Source: an uncultured Alphaproteobacteria bacterium (GTDB lineage Bacteria; Pseudomonadota; Alphaproteobacteria; HIMB59; GCA-002718135). Taken from it: DNA of 63,244 nt. The notes under the pieces were generated by a model that was given only the letters and a program-made list of their open reading frames with translations, did not search any database and was not told where the DNA came from. Positions within the stretch are counted from its first letter, which is position 1. Each line of letters starts with the position of its first letter. The translations under genes and the position numbers were made by a program. The stretch spans positions 1 to 63,244 of the forward strand of contig CABZCZ010000009.1 in NCBI GenBank assembly GCA_902524385.1. Reading direction: 5' to 3'. Shown here piece after piece: positions 42,554 to 51,023 of the stretch.

Positions 42554-43135
42554 ATGAGCTCAAAATTTAAAATTTTAGGTAAAAAAATTATTCATAATGG
42601 TTTTTTCAAAATGAAGGAGATTACTCTAAAATATCAAAAATACGATGGAAAGTGGAGTAATGAAATAAAAAGAGAATTGTTTGGTGGTGCTCAAGTCTCT
42701 GCTGTTTTGCCTTACGACCCTGATAATAAAAAAATAGTTTTAATTCAACAGTTTCGACCAGGGACTATATCTAAAAAAAGTAACAATTATCTTGATGAAA
42801 TAGTTGCTGGAATAATAGATAAAGGTGAGACTCCTGAAGAAACAGCAATTAGGGAATGTTTTGAAGAAACAGGATGTAAAGCTAAAAATCTTAGACCAAT
42901 ACAAGGTTACTTCCCAGCACCAGGTTCTTCCGAGTCTTTCTATCATCTTTTTTTGGGTGAAGTCGTTGCACCAAACAAAGAAAATATAAAAGGTCTAGAA
43001 AATGAGAATGAAGATATTTTAGTAAAAAGTTTTAGTTTTGAAGAAGTAAAAAAGAAGATGGAAAATAATGAAATCCTAAATGGCCTTACATTAATTGCGC
43101 TGCAGTGGTTTTTTCTTAATATTTACAAATCTTAG
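42554..43135 (+). CDS. Nudix hydrolase, ADP-ribose pyrophosphatase type
   Basis: 193 aa. The Nudix box is complete (GIIDKGETPEETAIRECFEETGC), preceded by VLIQQFRPGT and followed by PAPGSSESFYHLFLGE, the layout of the NudF/ADP-ribose pyrophosphatase group. It cleaves ADP-ribose or similar nucleoside-diphosphate compounds in the cytoplasm, probably as housekeeping. Its last four bases overlap the end of the convergent small exported-protein gene. The length is slightly under E. coli NudF (209 aa). Confidence 0.92.
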   Translation: MSSKFKILGKKIIHNGFFKMKEITLKYQKYDGKWSNEIKRELFGGAQVSAVLPYDPDNKKIVLIQQFRPGTISKKSNNYLDEIVAGIIDKGETPEETAIRECFEETGCKAKNLRPIQGYFPAPGSSESFYHLFLGEVVAPNKENIKGLENENEDILVKSFSFEEVKKKMENNEILNGLTLIALQWFFLNIYKS

Positions 43136-43467
43136 GTTCCAATACCCCTTTGATATGGTTGAACTAATTGCTTACAAATTAAATTCATATCAAGAGTTTC
43201 GACACTTTCATCAATTGTTTGATATTCTTGACACTCGTATATTTCTTGATCTTTTTGAAGAACAGTGACAAATAAAATTATCGTTAAACCATTTCCAACT
43301 TCTATATCACTTATAGCGTAACTCTTTACTTCAAATCCCTCGTTGATAAGATCTTTGTATGATTTTTCTGACTCCAACCATTGATCAATATTTGGATTGG
43401 CAAATGATAGATTAGAAAATAATATAAATACAGAAAATAAAAAGATATTTAGTTTATTCTTAGCCAT
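43132..43467 (-). CDS. Small exported protein of unknown function
   Basis: 111 aa with a signal peptide (KNKLNIFLFSVFILFSNLSFA, cleavage after SFA, mature start NPNIDQW). The remaining 88 residues have two cysteines (YECQEYQ and LICKQL) that could pair in the periplasm, and the text ITFLFVTVLQKDQEIYECQEY-like strand pattern suggests a small beta-rich domain. No family is recognised. It overlaps the end of the peroxiredoxin gene by 19 bases, so it is likely co-expressed with it, and its 3' end overlaps the Nudix gene. Confidence 0.75.
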   Translation of the reverse strand: MAKNKLNIFLFSVFILFSNLSFANPNIDQWLESEKSYKDLINEGFEVKSYAISDIEVGNGLTIILFVTVLQKDQEIYECQEYQTIDESVETLDMNLICKQLVQPYQRGIGT

Positions 43468-43991
43468 TCTAAAACTTCATTTATATGTTTGTTAGGAGGA
43501 AAAATAGGGTAGAATACTTTTTTAACAATATTTTTTTCCACAATAAGAGTAATTCTTTTAAAATAAATTGTATTTTCATTTGTGAAATTAGGAATACTTA
43601 AAACATTCATTAAAGAATAATCTGAGTCGCTTAAAACATCATATGGGATAAGTAATCTATTCGTCATTTCGTGAATATCTTCTACTGTTTGAGTAGATAT
43701 ACCAATAGGTATTGCATTTAATTTAACAAGCTCTTCATAATTATCTCTAAAAGTACATGTTTCTGATGTACAGCCCGTAGCTCCAGGAATTTGGTTCCAA
43801 TTTTGAGGTAAGCTTTTATTTGGGTTTCCTGTCATAGGATAAAAATACAATATTAATCTAAAAGTATCTGATCTTTTTAGATTAAGTAGATTTCCTTGTT
43901 GATTCTTGAGGGAAATAGCAGGCAAATGTTTATTCAATAGATGACTTGCTTTTCCATCATCTTTTGGTTTAGGGAATTTTGCGTAATCCAT
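43449..43991 (-). CDS. Peroxiredoxin (AhpC/TSA family, BCP/PrxQ-like)
   Basis: 180 aa. The peroxidatic Cys74 and resolving Cys79 lie in PGATGCTSETCTFRDNY, as in BCP-type enzymes; an extra 15-residue loop (residues 55-69) separates LILYFYPMTG from this motif, as in many alphaproteobacterial forms. No signal peptide is seen, so it is cytoplasmic. It reduces H2O2 and organic peroxides via thioredoxin. It is co-transcribed with the small exported protein (19-base overlap). Its start is 47 bases from the divergent ureohydrolase. Confidence 0.93.
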   Translation of the reverse strand: MDYAKFPKPKDDGKASHLLNKHLPAISLKNQQGNLLNLKRSDTFRLILYFYPMTGNPNKSLPQNWNQIPGATGCTSETCTFRDNYEELVKLNAIPIGISTQTVEDIHEMTNRLLIPYDVLSDSDYSLMNVLSIPNFTNENTIYFKRITLIVEKNIVKKVFYPIFPPNKHINEVLEWLRIN

Positions 43992-44038
43992 ACTAATTGT
44001 CTTGTATAATCAAAATCTATATATCATAAGATACTTTT

Positions 44039-44977
44039 ATGACTCAAATTAAACCTTTATCAAGCATGCAAACTCCCCGCTTTGCTGATGTTGCAACGTT
44101 TTTTCGATTACCTATAGTTAAAGATTTAAATAGGTTAGATTATTGTATATCTGGAGTTCCATGGGATGGGGGAACAACTAATAGACCAGGCGCAAGACAT
44201 GGTCCTAGAGAAATTAGAAATGCATCATCACTAGTAAGACTCTATCATCCAGTCTCACTAAAGAGTCCTTATGATAAATTTAATATAGCAGATATTGGTG
44301 ATTGTCCTGTAAACCCAACAGATCTTCAAGATAGTTTAGAGAAAATCGAAAAATTTTATGCAAATATTTTTGCATCTAAAACAATTCCATTATCAATAGG
44401 AGGTGATCATTTGGTTTCCCTTCCTATTTTAAGAGCTATTGCGAAAAAAAAACCTTTAGGTTTATTTCAGTTCGATTCTCATTCTGATACTTGGGATACA
44501 TATTTTGGAGGATTCAAATATACCCATGGCACACCATTTAGACGAGCAATTGAAGAAAATCTTATTGATCCTAAAAAATATGTAATACTTGGGGTTAGGG
44601 GTGCATTATACGATCCAAATGATTTAACATGGGCTAGAGAACAAGGAGTAACGATCATTACTATAGATGAATATTATGAAATGGGCTTTAGTAAATGTGT
44701 TGAAAAAATCTATACCGTTTTAGGTAACACGAATACTTATTTTACTTTTGATATAGATGGCATTGATCCTACTTTTGCACCAGGAACTGGTACTCCAGAA
44801 GTAGGTGGTTTTAATGTGAGAGAAGCACAAACAATTATTAGGGCTCTAAATAAATTAAATTTTGTTGGCGGTGATGTTGTAGAAGTATCGCCACCATTTG
44901 ATTTAAATAATATGACTTCACTTGTTGGAGCAACAATTGCATTTGAAATTCTTTGTACTATGACTAAGGTAAATTAA
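44039..44977 (+). CDS. Ureohydrolase (agmatinase/arginase family)
   Basis: 312 aa. The binuclear Mn2+ site is complete: GGDHLVSLPI (His), FDSHSDTWD (Asp-His-Asp) and FDIDGIDPTFAPGTGTPEVGG (two Asp). The N-terminal half (GVPWDGGTTNRPGARHGPREIR) and EVSPPFD near the end are typical of agmatinase/guanidinobutyrase-type enzymes. It hydrolyses a guanidino compound to urea plus an amine or amino acid in the cytoplasm. Agmatine is the usual substrate, but guanidinobutyrate or other guanidino compounds are equally possible. It stands alone, ending 1 base from the convergent aldo/keto reductase. Confidence 0.93.
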   Translation: MTQIKPLSSMQTPRFADVATFFRLPIVKDLNRLDYCISGVPWDGGTTNRPGARHGPREIRNASSLVRLYHPVSLKSPYDKFNIADIGDCPVNPTDLQDSLEKIEKFYANIFASKTIPLSIGGDHLVSLPILRAIAKKKPLGLFQFDSHSDTWDTYFGGFKYTHGTPFRRAIEENLIDPKKYVILGVRGALYDPNDLTWAREQGVTIITIDEYYEMGFSKCVEKIYTVLGNTNTYFTFDIDGIDPTFAPGTGTPEVGGFNVREAQTIIRALNKLNFVGGDVVEVSPPFDLNNMTSLVGATIAFEILCTMTKVN

Positions 44978-44978
44978 T

Positions 44979-45998
44979 TTATAGATATTTATTTACTTCA
45001 TCAATCATACTTCTCTCATCTAGAAGTTTTTCTTTTATTAAATTATCCCATAATTCTTTTGGTATAGGATAATTTAAATTGTCTAAGTTCTGTTGAATTT
45101 GTTCAATTCTATCAATGCCTAATATCATAGATGATATTAATTTATTAGAGTACGAAAATTGGAGTGCTGCAGCAGGTACAGGAACATCGTATTGTAAACA
45201 AATTTTAGATATACTTTGATATTTTTCTTTTATATCAATTGGTATTTTATCATACCTATAAGTTATTTGATCACCAATACCTTTTGCTAAAATTCCTGAG
45301 TTAAAAACACCACCTAAAATTATTCCTATATTATTTTTTTTTGCAATTGGAAAAAATTCATCTAGTGCAGTTTGATCTAAGAGTGTATATCTTCCTGCAA
45401 GAAGCATACAATCAAAATCACCTTCGTTTGCAAATCTTGTACAGATATCAGCATCATTTAATCCTACTCCAATTGCTTTAATAACTTTTTGTTCTTTAAG
45501 ATCATTTAATGCTTTATATGCGCCACTCATTGCAATTTTAAAATAATGATCTACTTCGTTTCCAAAAGTGTATCTATCTACATCATGAATCAAACAAATA
45601 TCAATTTCTGGTACTGCTAATCTGTGTATCGATTGATCAAATGATCTCATAACTCCATCATAAGAATAATCAAAATGTGGAATGAAGTTTATATAACCTT
45701 TAAATTTTCCCTCCTTATAATAATTTCTTTCTGGGGTAAGGTATCTACCTACCTTTGTTGAAATATAGTATTTATTTGGATCAATTGTTTTTAAAAAATT
45801 TCCAATTCTATGCTCACTTAGGCCATATCCATATAAAGGCGAGGTATCAAAAAGATTTATATTCATTTCATAAGATTTTTTAACAATATCAAAACAGTTA
45901 GTTTCTTTAAGTTCTTCAAATAAGTTTCCAAGAGGAGCTCCACCAAATCCAATTGATGTAAGTTTAATATCGGTATTACCAAGGTTTCTTTTTTTCAT
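44979..45998 (-). CDS. Aldo/keto reductase (aldose/L-fucose dehydrogenase-like)
   Basis: 339 aa. Catalytic tetrad positions are visible: Asp51 (FDTSPLYG), Tyr56 (LYGYGLSE), Lys82 (STKVGR) and the His in CLIHDVDRY. The family start GFGGAPLGNLF is that of D-threo-aldose/L-fucose dehydrogenase and pyridoxal dehydrogenase members. It uses NAD(P)+ to oxidise aldoses at C1, or reduces aldehydes. It is divergent from uxuA (50 bases), so it may belong with the carbohydrate island to its right. The substrate is not certain. Confidence 0.92.
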   Translation of the reverse strand: MKKRNLGNTDIKLTSIGFGGAPLGNLFEELKETNCFDIVKKSYEMNINLFDTSPLYGYGLSEHRIGNFLKTIDPNKYYISTKVGRYLTPERNYYKEGKFKGYINFIPHFDYSYDGVMRSFDQSIHRLAVPEIDICLIHDVDRYTFGNEVDHYFKIAMSGAYKALNDLKEQKVIKAIGVGLNDADICTRFANEGDFDCMLLAGRYTLLDQTALDEFFPIAKKNNIGIILGGVFNSGILAKGIGDQITYRYDKIPIDIKEKYQSISKICLQYDVPVPAAALQFSYSNKLISSMILGIDRIEQIQQNLDNLNYPIPKELWDNLIKEKLLDERSMIDEVNKYL

Positions 45999-46048
45999 AG
46001 TTTCAAAGAAATTATTTTAAATTTAAATTTATCAGATATAAAAGTCTT

Positions 46049-47233
46049 ATGCAAAATTCTTTTAGATGGTATGGGCCTAGTGATCCAGTTACTTTATCAG
46101 ATATAAGACAATCAAATGCTGAATATATAGTAACTTCATTACATCAAATACCGTATGGTGAAAAATGGTCTAAAAATGATGTGAAGAAGAGAATTGATTT
46201 TATTAACAAGCATAATAACTCCAATAATGTTAATTTAAAATGGAATGTGGTTGAAAGTATTCCAGTTCATAATGACATTAAATTAAGACATAAAAATTTT
46301 AGGAAATTCATCGATAATTACAAAGATACAATATTAAATGTTTCTAAAAATAATATACGAACAATTTGTTATAATTTTATGCCGATAGTAGATTGGACAA
46401 GAACTCAATTAGATTTTCAACTGCCAACAGATGGTTTGGCTTTAAAATTTAATTATCAACATATTATTATATTTGAAACTTTTATTTTAAAATTAAATGA
46501 TGTCGATTCTAGATATTCATCTAAAGAAATTAGAAATGCAGAAAAGACATTTAAGAAAATGAGTAAAAAAGATATTGAAAATTTAAAAATTGCAGTAATG
46601 GGTGGGTTACCAGCATCAGAAAAAAAATATTCTATAAATGAATTTAAAAATATGATCTACGCTTACAGAAATTATCAAAAAAAAGAATTGCAAGAAAATT
46701 TAATTTATTTTGTAAGAGAAATCGTACCTATTGCAGAGGAATGTAAAGTAAATATGACCATTCATCCAGATGATCCACCAGTCGCACTTTTTGGAATACC
46801 TAAAATTGTCTCAAATTTAGAGGATTATAAGTTTATTTTAGATTCATACGATTCATTATCAAATGGTATGGCGTTTTGCTCAGGTTCTCTAGCATCAAAC
46901 ATTAATAATAATGTTTATAAAATTTTTGATACTTTCAAAAAGAAAATAAATTTTATTCACCTAAGAAACGTAAAAATTGATAAAGACAAAAAAAGCTTTT
47001 ATGAAACAAATCATCTAAGTGGAGATGTTGATTTTGTAAAATTAATAAAACTAATTTTAAAAGAAGAAAAAAGAAGAAGTAAAAATAAAAAAGTTGAAAT
47101 TCCAATGAGACCAGACCATGGACATTGTTTACTAGATGATCAATTTAAGAAATCTATTAATCCGGGTTATACGGCAATAGGAAGAATGATGGGACTATCA
47201 GAATTGAGAGGTATTATAAAAGCAGTAAGTTAA
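46049..47233 (+). CDS. uxuA: Mannonate dehydratase
   Basis: 394 aa. UxuA landmarks: FRWYGPSDPVTL and IRQSNAEYIVTSLHQIPYGE at the N-terminus, a metal site formed by CSGSLASN and IHLRNV, and the C-terminal RPDHGHCLLDD with ligand His and Asp, then GYTAIGRMMGLSELRGII. It converts D-mannonate to 2-keto-3-deoxygluconate in the uronate pathway. The other uronate genes (uxaC, uxuB, kdgK) are not in the window, so in this setting it could take a mannonate-like product of another sugar. It is convergent with the glycosidase-like gene. Confidence 0.94.
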   Translation: MQNSFRWYGPSDPVTLSDIRQSNAEYIVTSLHQIPYGEKWSKNDVKKRIDFINKHNNSNNVNLKWNVVESIPVHNDIKLRHKNFRKFIDNYKDTILNVSKNNIRTICYNFMPIVDWTRTQLDFQLPTDGLALKFNYQHIIIFETFILKLNDVDSRYSSKEIRNAEKTFKKMSKKDIENLKIAVMGGLPASEKKYSINEFKNMIYAYRNYQKKELQENLIYFVREIVPIAEECKVNMTIHPDDPPVALFGIPKIVSNLEDYKFILDSYDSLSNGMAFCSGSLASNINNNVYKIFDTFKKKINFIHLRNVKIDKDKKSFYETNHLSGDVDFVKLIKLILKEEKRRSKNKKVEIPMRPDHGHCLLDDQFKKSINPGYTAIGRMMGLSELRGIIKAVS

Positions 47234-47239
47234 TATTTA

Positions 47240-49057
47240 TCAAATTTGAAATTTGATATTAACTAGAATTACATCATTTGCATCAAGATTTGCCAACAAA
47301 TAAAATGTATTTTGTTTTTTTTCAATTTGGATGTTTACTTTTTTTCCATAAATTTGTTTAAATTCTATTACTGCTAAAGGAAGTTTTAATATTCTGCCAT
47401 TAATTTTATTTGAACCAAAATTATAAATGGAATAGATTTTTTGTTTTCCAAATGAATTTGAGAATTCATTACAAATAATTTTTTTTGATAAAGTTTTTAT
47501 TAATGGAATTGAATTATCTCCATAAAAATATTTATGATATTTTTTAAGGATATTTTTTAAAGACTTTATCTTCTTTTTTTGCTCGATACTAAATGGAAGC
47601 CAGCAACCAAAAATATCTTGCCAAATAACCATTCCCATTCCATTAAAAGCTGCTCTTTTAATTAATGCGTCCTTGTCAGATCCAACACTCCATCGAGAAA
47701 CAAGATTAAGAGGGTGTTCTGGAAAAAGAAAACGAAAGAAATTTGAATTTATATCTACTTTAAAATTTCTTCTAATATCACCAATTTGATCCCATGAACT
47801 TGTTAAGGTTTCAATTTGCCTTTGTTCTCTTGGTGTGCCTTCTGAACAAAATTCAAATGAGGGAAATTTTTTTTGAATCTTTAAAAATGACTCAGGCAAA
47901 GATGACATTGTATCAAGAAAAAAACCATCAATATTTGTTTCTTTAATAAATTTTTCTAAAAATTTAGCGTGGCTATCTAAACTTTCATTTGATCTAATAT
48001 CCCACGGTTTAAAAGGAATAAAAAATTTAATATTATGTGAATGACATATATCAACAATTTTTTTAATAGTTTTATAATTTTTTGGTAAATATTTATATAG
48101 TTGCCATTGATTACTTTCATCTAAACCTAATCTGGGATATTGATGCCAAAATAAAATTGAATCATAACCTCCAAATTGCTTTCCTTCTTTTATAATTTGA
48201 TTAATTTTGAATTGAATTTTTTTATAATCAAATGCCTCTTCTCCATAAGCAAACATAAAATGCTGTAGATAATTTTTTTTTATCCATCTATTGTTACTAT
48301 CGTGGTATTTTCTTAGATCGTATCTTTTTCTGGTATTTTCTTTCCAAAGACTAAAAATTTTTTCTCTTCCTTTAAAGCTTGTATAAATTTTCATTAGAAT
48401 AATATCTGTGAATTCCTGTGTTAATTGAACCTCAGTTTCAAACTTTTCAAAATTTTCACTCGATATAGCTTCACTCATCCCAAGATTATAATTCGCCTGC
48501 CAGGGAAATTGATCGTAAAATTCAAACCCTAAAGATTCAATTCCTAAATTATCAGATATAATTGAGGGTGGGTATTCGTGTAAATTCCAAACACCTTTTT
48601 TAATTCTTTTTTTTCCATCAAAAATATCACCTGGCTTTAAGAAATTTTTATTTTTATGAAGGTTTATTATAAAAGGAAATTTTAAGAGTACTTTCTTAGG
48701 AATATCTTTATACCATCTAGCAGATAATTGAAAAATAAAATCAATAATATTTTTTTTCTTCTGAACAAAAGATATTCTTCCTTTAAAGAAATCATTTTCA
48801 AAATTCTGTGAAAAATCTATTGATATGACAGTGAAGTTAACATCGGTATTTTTAGAAACTTTTTCTATTTTATACTTATTTTTTGGAATTAACTTATTTT
48901 CAACTCGAATAATAAAGAGTTCGTTGTTAATATTTTTTATAAAATTTAATTTTTTTAAGAAAACGTTTTTATTTAAATCTAGAGATAAATCTAAATTACC
49001 CAATGAAAAATCTATAGATTTTTTTTTATCTGTAAATTTATTTTGCATCATAAACAC
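47240..49057 (-). CDS. Glycoside-hydrolase-like TIM-barrel protein, unassigned family
   Basis: 605 aa. A beta-sandwich N-terminal region (1-240) is followed by a barrel with YDSILFWHQYPRLGLDE, CHSHNIKFFIPFKPWDIRS, TNIDGFFLDTMSSLPE and the FEFCSEGT strand, and a beta-rich C-terminal domain. D of FFLDTM and E of FCSEG sit where clan-D/GH31-like glycosidases keep nucleophile and acid/base, but I cannot name a family. No signal peptide, so it acts inside the cell. It starts with GTG 49057 (or ATG 49051) overlapping the SUMF1 gene by 20 bases, and is the last gene of the sulfatase/sugar-ABC operon. Confidence 0.75.
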   Translation of the reverse strand: MFMMQNKFTDKKKSIDFSLGNLDLSLDLNKNVFLKKLNFIKNINNELFIIRVENKLIPKNKYKIEKVSKNTDVNFTVISIDFSQNFENDFFKGRISFVQKKKNIIDFIFQLSARWYKDIPKKVLLKFPFIINLHKNKNFLKPGDIFDGKKRIKKGVWNLHEYPPSIISDNLGIESLGFEFYDQFPWQANYNLGMSEAISSENFEKFETEVQLTQEFTDIILMKIYTSFKGREKIFSLWKENTRKRYDLRKYHDSNNRWIKKNYLQHFMFAYGEEAFDYKKIQFKINQIIKEGKQFGGYDSILFWHQYPRLGLDESNQWQLYKYLPKNYKTIKKIVDICHSHNIKFFIPFKPWDIRSNESLDSHAKFLEKFIKETNIDGFFLDTMSSLPESFLKIQKKFPSFEFCSEGTPREQRQIETLTSSWDQIGDIRRNFKVDINSNFFRFLFPEHPLNLVSRWSVGSDKDALIKRAAFNGMGMVIWQDIFGCWLPFSIEQKKKIKSLKNILKKYHKYFYGDNSIPLIKTLSKKIICNEFSNSFGKQKIYSIYNFGSNKINGRILKLPLAVIEFKQIYGKKVNIQIEKKQNTFYLLANLDANDVILVNIKFQI

Positions 49058-49730
49058 ATCTGAAGCCTAGAGTAGCGGCTCTGTTCATTCCTTCATTTAA
49101 TATTTGTAATTTCCAATGATAATTATTTTTTCTCGCACCTCCTCCAACGTGCCAATGATCAGGTGCATAAAAATAACTTCCACCTCTTAATAAAGCAAAT
49201 TGGTGATTACCATCATTGTGAATACCGGCAGTCCACTCCCAACAATTCCCAGCCATATCTGCGCAACCACACCAACTTTCTCCTTTTCTATGTGCATTAA
49301 CGGATTCAAGCTTATTACTATCATGATTACATAATGAAGGATTAAACTTATTACCCCATGGCCAGTCTAGATATTTTGGACCAGCTGCAATATATTGCCA
49401 TTCTTCATCAGTTGGAAGTCGTCCGCCTACCCATTTAGCATATGCAATTGCGTCATTTTGAGAAACAAATACAACTGGAAGATTGATTTTTTTTTTATTT
49501 AGTTTGTGCTCTAAAAATCTTTGTGAATCTCTTGGCTGATAACCAGTTTTTTTTAAAAAAAAGGAATATTGTTGATTAGTTACTGGATATTTATCAACTA
49601 ACAAATTTTTAATTTTAACATTTCTTGGGCCATGATCAGTTGAACATGTACCCTCAAGTGTTAAATGTTCAACTCTATAAGTATATTCATTTGATTCTAT
49701 AAATATTTTATTATTTATAAATGATTTCAT
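49038..49730 (-). CDS. SUMF1/FGE-domain protein without the two catalytic cysteines
   Basis: 230 aa with the C-type-lectin-like SUMF1 fold: VDKYPVTNQQYSFFLKKTGY, VSQNDAIAYAKWVGGRLPTDEEWQYIAAG, DMAGNCWEWTAG and LLRGGSYF. In aerobic formylglycine-generating enzyme the GGS motif is followed by two copper-binding cysteines, C-X4-C. Here those positions are Tyr188 and Trp193. It therefore cannot act by the known FGE mechanism, although its neighbour is a Cys-type sulfatase. It may be a binding partner, a non-FGE SUMF1 enzyme, or a lectin. It overlaps the glycosidase-like gene and starts 11 bases after the sulfatase stop. Confidence 0.85.
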   Translation of the reverse strand: MKSFINNKIFIESNEYTYRVEHLTLEGTCSTDHGPRNVKIKNLLVDKYPVTNQQYSFFLKKTGYQPRDSQRFLEHKLNKKKINLPVVFVSQNDAIAYAKWVGGRLPTDEEWQYIAAGPKYLDWPWGNKFNPSLCNHDSNKLESVNAHRKGESWCGCADMAGNCWEWTAGIHNDGNHQFALLRGGSYFYAPDHWHVGGGARKNNYHWKLQILNEGMNRAATLGFRCVYDAK

Positions 49731-49741
49731 ATTTTAAAAGT

Positions 49742-51016
49742 CTATTTTAGTTGCTTTAGTGTATCAAGAAAAAAAGGTGATTGAATTTGCTTTTTCAATA
49801 GAGGATCTTTAGTTTTTTTCATCCATCTTACAATTTTTCTCAAAAGTTCGCGCTTAATATTTTTATATTTTTTGCTATTAGCTAAATTTTTTCTTTCAAA
49901 TTTATCTCTATTTATATCGTATAATTCATAGCGTTCTCGAATATTAATAATTTGCCCCAGCATAGTTTTATATGTATCACCCATCATAATATCTCCTGGC
50001 ACTCTTATAATTTTATCAGAATCAAAATTTATAATTAATTTGAAATTTTTATTTCGAACACACCGCATTGGATCAAATAAATCATGATAAGTTTTTTCTG
50101 CAAAAATTTCATTATTCTCAGAATATTTTTTATTTAATATTAGTGGAAAAAAACTTTTACCTTGTATTTCTTTTGGAATTTTGATTTTCGCGAAATCTAA
50201 AAGAGTTGGCAGAATGTCAATATTAGTGATTAATTCACTAAATTTTTTATCTTTTATATTTAATTTTGGATAAGAAATTATAAGACAAGTTTCAATGCCA
50301 GAGTCATATAGAGTTCCTTTTGCTCTAGGAAATGGTATCCCGTGATCTGTTGTAAAAACAATAATGGTATTTTCATATAGATTTTTTTTCTTTAGAAGAT
50401 TTATTATTTTAAAAACTGAATCATCCATTTTTTTAATTGCTCCTTGCATTTCTGCAAATTCTCTTCGACTATAAATATTTTTTGGTATATATTTTGGAAT
50501 AAACACACCTTTAGATTTATCTGGTTTAACACCACCATAATTAAAAGGACGATGCGGTTCAAAGAAATTAACTTCAGCATAAAAAGGTTTTTTAAAAATT
50601 TTATTATCAATAATTTTTTTAATATTTCTTAGCATTTCGTCAGCCGGTCTCTCAGGAAAAATTTTATTAAAACCAAGTGTTTTCTCATGATAGGTGACAT
50701 GCTGTAATCCAAAAAGAATTGAGGTGTAACCATTTTTTGAAAAATATTTTGCGATATGATTAATTTTTTTATCAAGACTCCAGCCAAAATGTGCATGTGC
50801 TAAACCCAATACACCTGTATTGTGAGGATACATCCCAGTAGCTATCGCAGCTCTACTTGGACTACAACCAGGGCTTGTTGCAAATGAGTTTTTAAATAAG
50901 ATACCATTTTTTGCTAGTGTATCAATAGCATTTGAATTGATAGATTTTACCCCATAACAACCCAAGTGTCTTCCTATATCGTGACAAATAATCTTAATAA
51001 TATTTGGATTTTTCAA
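49742..51016 (-). CDS. Type I sulfatase (N-sulfoglucosamine-sulfohydrolase-like), cytoplasmic
   Basis: 424 aa. The formylglycine motif C51-S-P-S-R55 (SPGCSPSRAAIATG) is intact. Metal-site segments are CHDIGRHLGCYG, where His12 replaces the usual first Asp, and TTDHGIPFP. The region NTGVLGLAHAHFGWSLDKK resembles heparan-N-sulfatase-type enzymes. There is no signal peptide, so it would desulfate imported substrates in the cytoplasm. It lies 7 bases after the sugar permease and before the SUMF1 gene in one operon, linking sulfate-ester removal with sugar uptake. The substrate is unknown; a sulfated aminosugar or other sulfated sugar is likely. Confidence 0.92.
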   Translation of the reverse strand: MKNPNIIKIICHDIGRHLGCYGVKSINSNAIDTLAKNGILFKNSFATSPGCSPSRAAIATGMYPHNTGVLGLAHAHFGWSLDKKINHIAKYFSKNGYTSILFGLQHVTYHEKTLGFNKIFPERPADEMLRNIKKIIDNKIFKKPFYAEVNFFEPHRPFNYGGVKPDKSKGVFIPKYIPKNIYSRREFAEMQGAIKKMDDSVFKIINLLKKKNLYENTIIVFTTDHGIPFPRAKGTLYDSGIETCLIISYPKLNIKDKKFSELITNIDILPTLLDFAKIKIPKEIQGKSFFPLILNKKYSENNEIFAEKTYHDLFDPMRCVRNKNFKLIINFDSDKIIRVPGDIMMGDTYKTMLGQIINIRERYELYDINRDKFERKNLANSKKYKNIKRELLRKIVRWMKKTKDPLLKKQIQSPFFLDTLKQLK

Positions 51017-51023
51017 AAAATAT

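Noticed and set aside
49038..51016. Classic secreted sulfatase plus FGE pair of a polysaccharide-utilisation locus
   Set aside because: The sulfatase lacks a signal peptide, the SUMF1 protein lacks the catalytic cysteines, and no SusC/SusD or TonB receptor genes are present.
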